A stretch of 19,278 nucleotides of DNA from CAYMEK01 sp964389305. GTDB taxonomy: Bacteria; Spirochaetota; Spirochaetia; SZUA-6; DRHE01. Below the pieces are notes generated by a model. That model was not told the DNA's origin and did not search any database. It saw nothing but the letters and a program-made list of their open reading frames with translations. A program made the position numbers and the translations under genes. The stretch spans positions 1-19,278 of the forward strand of contig CAYMEK010000074.1 in the NCBI GenBank assembly GCA_964389305.1. Direction: 5' to 3'. Below are positions 13,905 through 19,278 of this stretch, in pieces. Each line of letters starts with the position of its first letter. Within the stretch, counting starts at the first letter, position 1.

Positions 13905-16900
13905 TGTGGGTTCCCCTTTTTCATCTTGCGTCTGTGCTCATTGAACAGGGAGTAGAGCACAGGGACCAGGAACAGCGTGATCAGGGTGCTCGTTGTCAGC
14001 CCGCCGATGATGGTGATTCCGATGGGCTTGACCTGCTCCGATCCGGCTCCCGGGAAGAAGGACATGGGAATCATGGCTGTGATCGTGGTCAGCGAGGTCA
14101 TCAGGATGGGCCGCAGCCGGTTTACCCCCGCCACTATGCAGGCCTCCCGGACGTTCGTTCCGCGGGAACGCAGCAGATTGGTGTAATTCACCAGCACGAT
14201 ACCGTTGTTGACCACGATCCCGATCAGCACCACGATTCCGACCCCGCTGAAGATGCTGAAAGGCTCCCCGGTCCAGGCGTACATCAGGATCACGCCGATG
14301 AAAAGCAGAGGGATGGCGAACAGGATGATCAGCGGATCCTTGAACGACTGGAACAGGGAGGCCATCACCCCGAAAACCAAGATCAGGGCCATCACCGCGA
14401 TCACGGCCAGCCCCCCGCCGGTCTCGCTCAGCTCCGACATGGAACCGGTGAACTCTACAGACAGCTCGTCGTCCTGAACCACGTTTTCGCCGACCAGGGC
14501 CCGCAGCCGGGCGTCGATCACGTTCGTTTTAGAGCCCGGGGGTAGGGAGCCGGTCACATGGACCACCCGCTTCTGGTTCTCCCGGCTGATATCCACCGGC
14601 CCGGTGGTCTTAGCCTGAGTAGCGATACTGGACAATGGGACGCGCTGCCCGCCGCTCGTGACGGTAAAGATACGCTGCAGATCGGGGAAGTCGCTGCGGT
14701 CCTCTTCGGCCAGGATCACCAGAACATCGTATTCCTCCCCGCCGGAGCGGTAAACCGTGGCGGTTTTTCCGGCCATGGCCGCCTCCAGCTCCGCAGTGAC
14801 GGAGCTTATGCTCACCCCGAGGTCGAAGGCCTTTCTGCGGTCGATGGATACCTCCACCTGGGGCAGTCCCGTGTCGATGTCAACCTCGATCTCCATCACC
14901 TCCGGGAGGTTCTCTTTGACCAGCTGCTTGATCTGATCCGCCGTATCCAGTGCACGATCCAGATCACTGCAGTAGATCGAGACCTCCATGTCCGAGCTGC
15001 TGCCCATCCCGTGGAAACGCCTGTAGGAGAAGGCGGCGTCGGGAAACTCGCCGTAGTGGTTCCTCAGCTTGTCCTGGGCGCTCCAGGAATCATCCCCTCC
15101 GGAGCCCAGATCCAGGGTGATGAGCAGGCTGCCGGAATTGCCGCTGGAGGAACCGCCGAAGAAGCCGCGGCCGCCAGCCGTGCTGATGATGTTCTCATAT
15201 CCGACGAGCTCCTCCCGGGCTATGGCTTCCAGACGGCGCACGACCTCCTCGGTTTTCTCCAACGGGGTTCCGACCGGAAGGGCCACTTGCAGCCGCACCA
15301 TGTCGTCTCTGGCTGCCGGGGTGAATTGAAAACCAACCTTCGGCACCAGGGTAAATGCCCCTGCCAGGAGGGCGAATACCGCCAGAACCGTGAGCCACCG
15401 GAATCGCAGCACAAAGCGCAAAGCGCCGCGGTACGCCTTCTGCAGGCTGCGGATCGCCCCGGCCAATCCATCGTCCAGGGCTCGCAGAAGCCGGTTGCGA
15501 ACCGGCCGCTGCCGGCTGGTGTAGACCGGAAGGGCGTAGCTGGCCAGAACGGGAACCAGAATCGTGGCCACCCCGAGAGAGACCAGCAGGGCGATCACCA
15601 CGGTGAAGGAGAGATCTTTCACGAGCTGCCCGATCATCTCCAGGCGGTTGCGGAAGATCATCAGGGGCACAAACACACAGACCGTGGTCAGGGTCGATGC
15701 GCTTATGGCAGTCGTCATCTCCGTGCTTCCCAGGACTGCGGCGGTGGTAAGCTTGCTCCCCTTCTCCCTGTACTGATAAATGTTCTCCAGGATCACAATG
15801 GAACCGTCCACCACCATGCCGAGAGCCAGGATGAACCCGGTCAGGGAAATCATATTGAAGCTGATGTCGAGGAAGTACATGCCGATAACCGTAGCCAGGA
15901 TGGCCACGGGAATGGCGATTGCCACGATCAGAGTGGTCTTGATCTTCCGCAGGAACAGCAGCAGCACCAGGACGGCGAACCCCACTCCATAGAACGCCGA
16001 GGAGACGACCTGGGATATCGAATTGCGTATCATCGAGGTGGTGTCCATGACCGTTACCAGCTCCACCCCTTGGGGGAGTTGGCGGTTGATCCGTCTGAGC
16101 TCCTGCTTCACCTGGTCGGCCACTTCAATGGAGTAGCTGCCGCTCTGTTTCATGACCTGGATGTAGATCCCGGGTTCGCCGTTCACGTAGACCACGCTGT
16201 TGGCATCCTCGTAGCCCCATCTGACATCGGTCAGGTCCCGGAGGAGCACGGCCTGACCTCCGCGATAGGCAACCGCGGTGTTCTCGATGTCGCCGAGACT
16301 CTTGAACTCCCCTGCAGAGGTAACCACGTAATTGCGGTCGCCTTCGGTGATATCCCCGCCGCTGCCCTCCACGTTCTGGCGGGCCAGGGCGTTGGCTACT
16401 TCGGTCAACGAGACCCCGTAGGCTTCCAGCCTGTCCTGCGGGACCTCCACCCGGACCATCCGCTCCCGGCCGCCGCGCACATTGGTGGTGGCCACCCCTT
16501 CGATCCGCTCTATCTGAGCCTGGATGGTCTCGGTGGCCAGGCTGTACAGCTCCTCCACGCTGCGATCTCCGCGAACGGCCAGCTGTAGGATCGGCATGGA
16601 GGAAGGATCAAACTTGAAAATCGTGGGGCTGCCCGTCCCGTCCGGCAGGCTGTTTCGGATCCGCTCCAGGCTGTCCCGCACGTCGTCGGTTGCTTCGGCC
16701 AGATCCGTGCCCCAGGTGAAGGAAAGCACGATCCTGGCCGAACCTTTGGAAGAGGTGGAGGTCATCTCCTCCATGTTGGTGACATTGGCCAGCGCCCCTT
16801 CCAGCACCCGCGTGACGTTCTGTTCGACCGTTTCGGGCGCCGTCTCCCCATAGCTGCAGCTGACCATGATGATCGGCGGTTCGGTTTCAGGGAATTGGTT

Positions 16901-17002
16901 CACCGGAAGCTGGGTGATCATATAGGCGCCCAACCCTATGATCAGGGAGAAAACGACCAGCCAGGTCACCGGTCGTGCGACAACTCGTTTCGCCAGGCTC
17001 AT
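13901..17002 (-). CDS. RND efflux transporter, inner-membrane permease
   Basis: 1033 residues, the full length of the AcrB/HAE-type family. Expected layout: TM1 at about 12-32, periplasmic porter loop with FPETEPPIIMVSCSYGETAPETVE, TM2-TM6 at about 333-490 (GFAVLVLLLFLRKIKT, SLTGFILALGMVVDGSIVILENI), second periplasmic loop with GGRGFFGGSSSG, and TM8-TM12 ending VPVLYSLFNEHRRK. It would export hydrophobic or amphipathic compounds from the periplasm or inner membrane, driven by an ion gradient. In TM4 the usual Asp-Asp pair is D399-G400, and the TM10 Lys is N932. It overlaps the fusion-protein gene by ATGA, with GGAGG before its ATG inside that gene. An open frame of 676 codons on the other strand (14558-16588) is a composition shadow. 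Confidence 0.95.
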   Translation of the reverse strand: MSLAKRVVARPVTWLVVFSLIIGLGAYMITQLPVNQFPETEPPIIMVSCSYGETAPETVEQNVTRVLEGALANVTNMEEMTSTSSKGSARIVLSFTWGTDLAEATDDVRDSLERIRNSLPDGTGSPTIFKFDPSSMPILQLAVRGDRSVEELYSLATETIQAQIERIEGVATTNVRGGRERMVRVEVPQDRLEAYGVSLTEVANALARQNVEGSGGDITEGDRNYVVTSAGEFKSLGDIENTAVAYRGGQAVLLRDLTDVRWGYEDANSVVYVNGEPGIYIQVMKQSGSYSIEVADQVKQELRRINRQLPQGVELVTVMDTTSMIRNSISQVVSSAFYGVGFAVLVLLLFLRKIKTTLIVAIAIPVAILATVIGMYFLDISFNMISLTGFILALGMVVDGSIVILENIYQYREKGSKLTTAAVLGSTEMTTAISASTLTTVCVFVPLMIFRNRLEMIGQLVKDLSFTVVIALLVSLGVATILVPVLASYALPVYTSRQRPVRNRLLRALDDGLAGAIRSLQKAYRGALRFVLRFRWLTVLAVFALLAGAFTLVPKVGFQFTPAARDDMVRLQVALPVGTPLEKTEEVVRRLEAIAREELVGYENIISTAGGRGFFGGSSSGNSGSLLITLDLGSGGDDSWSAQDKLRNHYGEFPDAAFSYRRFHGMGSSSDMEVSIYCSDLDRALDTADQIKQLVKENLPEVMEIEVDIDTGLPQVEVSIDRRKAFDLGVSISSVTAELEAAMAGKTATVYRSGGEEYDVLVILAEEDRSDFPDLQRIFTVTSGGQRVPLSSIATQAKTTGPVDISRENQKRVVHVTGSLPPGSKTNVIDARLRALVGENVVQDDELSVEFTGSMSELSETGGGLAVIAVMALILVFGVMASLFQSFKDPLIILFAIPLLFIGVILMYAWTGEPFSIFSGVGIVVLIGIVVNNGIVLVNYTNLLRSRGTNVREACIVAGVNRLRPILMTSLTTITAMIPMSFFPGAGSEQVKPIGITIIGGLTTSTLITLFLVPVLYSLFNEHRRKMKKGNPQ

Positions 17003-18003
17003 GTACCGCCTCCCTGCTGCTCGCTGCTGATAATTCGCACCTCGACTCCCTCGGACAGCAGGCTCTGGCCGCTGCGGACAACCTCCTCGCCGGCGGCAAT
17101 CCCCCCGGTAATCTCCACCATCCCCTGGGAGGAGAGTCCGGTGCTCACCTGCCTTTGGACGGCCCGGTTTTCCTCCACTACGAACACGACCTGTCTGCTG
17201 TCCTCCCCGTTACGGCTGACCACGCAGCCGGCTGGGATGATGACGACCCCCTCCCGTTTATCGGTGATCAGCCCCACCGTTGCATACATGCCCGCCTTCA
17301 CCCGGCTGTCGGCCCGGTCCAGCGCCAGCGTAGCTTTCATCGTACGCGAAGTCGAGTCGACCACCGGGCTCAGCTTTACAATCCGGCCGGAAAACTCCTG
17401 CCCGGGCCAGGCGGCAAATGAGAATACCGCCTCGGTTCCCACGCGAACCTTGCTGATGAAGCGCTCGGGAACGAGCGCCTTGATCTCCAGGGCGTTCAAC
17501 CGGCCGATCGTGGCAATCGGTGCGGTGGTGGAGATCGTATCGCCCACCAGCACGGCCACAGAGGTGACCGTACCGGAGATGGGAGCGGAGACCGGGCTTT
17601 CCGCGTACTGCTGGCCGGGCTTGGAAGGATCGACTTTGGCGATGAGCTGGCCTTTAGCCACAGTATCGCCTACTTCGACCAGCACCTCTGTCACCTTGCC
17701 CGCGATGTCGGCAAATGCGTTCACCTGATATTCGGCCACGACCTCTCCGCCGATTTCCAGGGTCTGGCTGATCGAGCCGAGCCGGGCCTGCGTGGTAGTC
17801 ACCGCGACGACGCCGGCGGCCGGCGCTCCGGGATTTACCGCCGCCGGCAATCCCGGGGGCCCGGATGCGGGGCCCTCCGTATCTTCGGAACCCTGCTGCC
17901 GGAAGAGGCCGCAACCCGACATGGTGATCGCGACAGCCAGAGACAGGAGAAGCGGGAGGACGGCCCGCCCGATTGATTTTCGTTTTCCATTTGTATCATT
18001 CAT
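16999..18003 (-). CDS. RND periplasmic membrane fusion lipoprotein, BesA-like (no helical hairpin)
   Basis: The adaptor between the RND pump and an outer-membrane channel. 334 residues. The signal peptide ends in lipobox MSGC with lipidated Cys31, followed by a Gly/Pro/Ala-rich tether to about 65. The two lipoyl half-motifs, AGKVTEVLVEVGDTVAKGQL (101-120) and SGTVTSVAVLVGDTIS (143-158), are separated by only a dozen or so residues (DPSKPGQQYAESPVSAP), where typical members such as AcrA carry a long coiled-coil hairpin. Then come the beta-barrel domain (LEIKALVPERFISKVRVG, SRTMKATLAL) and membrane-proximal domain (VIIPAGCVV, GIAAGEEVV). Borrelia BesA is also known to lack the hairpin. ATG at 18003 has GGAG seven bases upstream. 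First gene of the operon. Confidence 0.93.
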   Translation of the reverse strand: MNDTNGKRKSIGRAVLPLLLSLAVAITMSGCGLFRQQGSEDTEGPASGPPGLPAAVNPGAPAAGVVAVTTTQARLGSISQTLEIGGEVVAEYQVNAFADIAGKVTEVLVEVGDTVAKGQLIAKVDPSKPGQQYAESPVSAPISGTVTSVAVLVGDTISTTAPIATIGRLNALEIKALVPERFISKVRVGTEAVFSFAAWPGQEFSGRIVKLSPVVDSTSRTMKATLALDRADSRVKAGMYATVGLITDKREGVVIIPAGCVVSRNGEDSRQVVFVVEENRAVQRQVSTGLSSQGMVEITGGIAAGEEVVRSGQSLLSEGVEVRIISSEQQGGGT

Positions 18004-18595
18004 AACGTTTCTCCAATTCGGTCAAAGAGGTATTCAAAGAACATCCGAGATCTATCAGAGCGGAGAATTGCGAATAACTCCAGATCCCCTCTGCATTCTG
18101 ATCTAAGATAGCACCGGCAGAGGCCTAGAAAAATGAACAACCCCTTAACATTAGCATAACGGGGGACAACCAGTCCAAGATGGCGATTGACGGAACCCAC
18201 GCTTGTCGTCGAGCCTCGAGTCCCAGCTCAAGCGACCTCCAAGGTCTCTGCCTTTCGGTTCGGTGCCTCACGTGGCAATACTCCCGTGCCGTAACAGTAG
18301 TATTATGCATAGTTTATGCCATACTCGTATCCGGTGCTTGCTCATAAATAAGATTTGACCGATCGCGATACAGTGAATATTCTGAGTCTTGGATTTTCAG
18401 TGCCGCAGTGCTCTTCCGAACAGGCTATGTCGTCATTCGAGTGGGCAAAATTTTCCTACATGCCCAAAGTGCGCAAATATTTCACACTGGAGTTTGAAAT
18501 TTCTTCCTCGCCGGGAGGCTGTGGGTACGTACCGACTTTTTTTACGTTGGAGCAATCGCGTGAACAGGATGCGGACCCGTCAGCCTGCCCGCGGG
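18004..18595. other. About 590 bases without a supported gene
   Basis: No reading frame here shows coding bias or a ribosome site. The base composition is lower in G+C than the flanking genes, with AT-rich stretches at 18300-18360 and 18450-18500. It should hold the promoter of the efflux operon, but I see no convincing one. Visible structures: plus-strand promoter at 18355-18383, short palindromes ATCGCGAT (18362-18369), GAATATTC (18374-18381) and GGTACGTACC (18524-18533), and CCCCTTA/TAACGGGG arms at about 18141-18165. Confidence 0.6.
18355..18383 (+). promoter_or_regulatory. Candidate orphan promoter facing away from the efflux operon
   Basis: TTGACC (18355-18360), 17-base spacer, TATTCT (18378-18383). 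No supported gene follows on the plus strand before the terminator hairpin at 18603-18628. The palindromes ATCGCGAT and GAATATTC lie in the spacer and over the -10. It could drive a small RNA or be fortuitous. Confidence 0.38.
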
Positions 18596-18597
18596 GC

Positions 18598-18628
18598 AAA
18601 AAAACCCCGGCTCTTACGAGCCGGGGTT
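18598..18628 (-). terminator. Intrinsic terminator of the outer-membrane protein gene
   Basis: A perfect 11-bp stem, AACCCCGGCTC (18603-18613) with GAGCCGGGGTT (18618-18628), around a TTAC loop. Read on the minus strand, the stem runs straight into seven T (18604-18598). It lies 39 bases past the stop at 18667. On the plus strand there is no T-run, so it should act in one direction only. Confidence 0.93.
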
Positions 18629-18666
18629 ACAGGCATCATTTACTTCTCTGATCCGGTCAGGTTCGC

Positions 18667-19278
18667 TTAGAAGCTGAGATTGGTGCCCAGGTAGAAACCG
18701 TTTCCGGTTACACCATGGCGGCCGGCATCGTCGTCCTCGCACACTATGGTTGTGAAGTCATCCTCGGTGGCGATAACATAGCCGGCATAGACGGTCATGG
18801 CGCCCAGGGCGTACTTTGCACCGATATCGAGCGCCTGGAAGCCTTCTTCTTCTCCAGAACCACCCTCGGCGATTCTATTGTACATCTTGCCATAGACGGT
18901 AGCGTTCTCGATTAGATTCGCCGTGACTTCGGCATCGAGAACCTCGAGGAAATCTTCGCTGACGTCGCCACCCTCACCGGTACCGAGACCAACGTTCACA
19001 CCGAACATCTTATAGCCGACCTTGACACCGGTACCGTATCCAAAGGCTTCACTTTCCATGCTGTACACGAAAGAGAAAGGAACGGTCAGGGAGATATCAC
19101 CGAAGCTCATCGCATAACCGGCGTCACCATGTATAAATGGTTTGCGGTTCCCAGATGCGGCCCAGCCGGCGAAACCCACGATGAAGTTGAGACCCTCTAG
19201 GAGCGTGTCTGTCGATTCGACGGCGACCTTGGCGCCGTTCAGAAACTCATCGCCAGCAGGAACGAATTCGAATAATGA
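18667..19278 (-). CDS. Outer-membrane beta-barrel protein, C-terminal part
   Basis: 203 residues are visible; the start lies beyond the right edge. The chain alternates short beta strands rich in Gly and aromatics with acidic loops: ISLTVPFSFVYSM, AFGYGTGVKVGYKMFGVNVG, ENATVYGKMYNRI, GFQALDIGAKYALGAMTVYAGY, ending GFYLGTNLSF. Strand alternation and the terminal Phe are typical of outer-membrane barrels. Two loops are strongly acidic (EDDDAGR, GSGEEEG), and one cysteine sits in a loop (IVCEDDD). I cannot name the family or say whether it is a porin. An internal GTG at 19179 is not the start, because the frame stays open with similar composition to 19278. It ends in a strong terminator, consistent with a highly expressed single gene. 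Confidence 0.75.
   Translation of the reverse strand, partial: SLFEFVPAGDEFLNGAKVAVESTDTLLEGLNFIVGFAGWAASGNRKPFIHGDAGYAMSFGDISLTVPFSFVYSMESEAFGYGTGVKVGYKMFGVNVGLGTGEGGDVSEDFLEVLDAEVTANLIENATVYGKMYNRIAEGGSGEEEGFQALDIGAKYALGAMTVYAGYVIATEDDFTTIVCEDDDAGRHGVTGNGFYLGTNLSF

Noticed and set aside
14558..16588. Open frame of 676 codons on the plus strand, opposite the RND pump gene
   Set aside because: It mirrors a firmly identified RND gene in high-GC sequence; its product is His/Gln/Gly-rich, low in structure and like no family I know. The same holds for the long plus-strand frame at 2348-3670 opposite nifS.
18154..18308. Integron attC-like half-sites (GCATAAC at 18154-18160 and ATTATGC at 18302-18308)
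   Set aside because: The outer heptamers nearly complement, but the spacing of 155 bases is long for attC, the second is imperfect, and I find no pairing inner boxes or flanking gene cassettes.
18125..18310. 61-codon minus-strand frame in the intergenic region
   Set aside because: There is no ribosome site before its ATG, no recognisable domain, and codon use unlike the neighbours. I cannot separate it from a chance open frame.

Overview
The window looks like ordinary chromosome from a GC-rich, free-living type spirochaete, taken from a draft assembly (there is a run of exactly 100 N at 5575-5674). The assignment rests on three things: a large protein with an acidic cytoplasmic part, one membrane segment and periplasmic TPRs, which matches the spirochaete flagellar collar protein FlcA; an RND efflux pair whose membrane fusion protein lacks the alpha-helical hairpin, as known for Borrelia BesA; and the absence of close matches I can name for several small proteins, as is common in spirochaetes. 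I see no phage, insertion sequence, CRISPR array, tRNA or rRNA.

Layout. 1-1564 (+): C-terminal part of an adenosylcobalamin-dependent ribonucleotide reductase (NrdJ), with an in-frame TAG at 83-85. 1599-2351 (+): a Dph6/MJ0570-type ATP-binding enzyme, whose 3' end overlaps tail-to-tail with the next gene. 4331-2315 (-): nifU-nifS, a translationally overlapping iron-sulfur cluster assembly pair. 5201-4497 (-): an exported protein with two tandem E-set/CBM48-like domains. 5394-8876 (+): FlcA-like collar protein, with the assembly gap in its acidic part. 10050-8959 (-): branched-chain aminotransferase with a clear promoter. 10198-10494 (+): small unknown protein. 10585-11697 (+): mannose-1-phosphate guanylyltransferase. 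12724-11768 (-): unknown 318-residue helical protein. 13441-12833 (-): lipoprotein with a GTG start set by a good promoter and Shine-Dalgarno. 18003-13608 (-): three-gene efflux operon (lipoprotein fusion protein, RND pump, PG0541-type PII-like protein), each joined to the next by a 4-base ATGA overlap. 18004-18595: about 590 bases without a supported gene but with a good plus-strand promoter. 19278-18667 (-): C-terminal end of an outer-membrane beta-barrel protein, followed by a textbook terminator.

Functional threads. NifU/NifS make and deliver Fe-S clusters. The efflux operon should export small molecules across the envelope, but no TolC-type channel is present in the window. FlcA would belong to the periplasmic flagellar motor. 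The remaining genes are single metabolic or envelope functions with no evident common theme. I do not find strong evidence for a wholly new system; the points most worth checking are the TAG in nrdJ, the repeated F-x-(L/M/F)-P motif in the FlcA-like acidic region, the altered proton-relay residues and hairpin-less partner of the RND pump, and the orphan promoter at 18355-18383.
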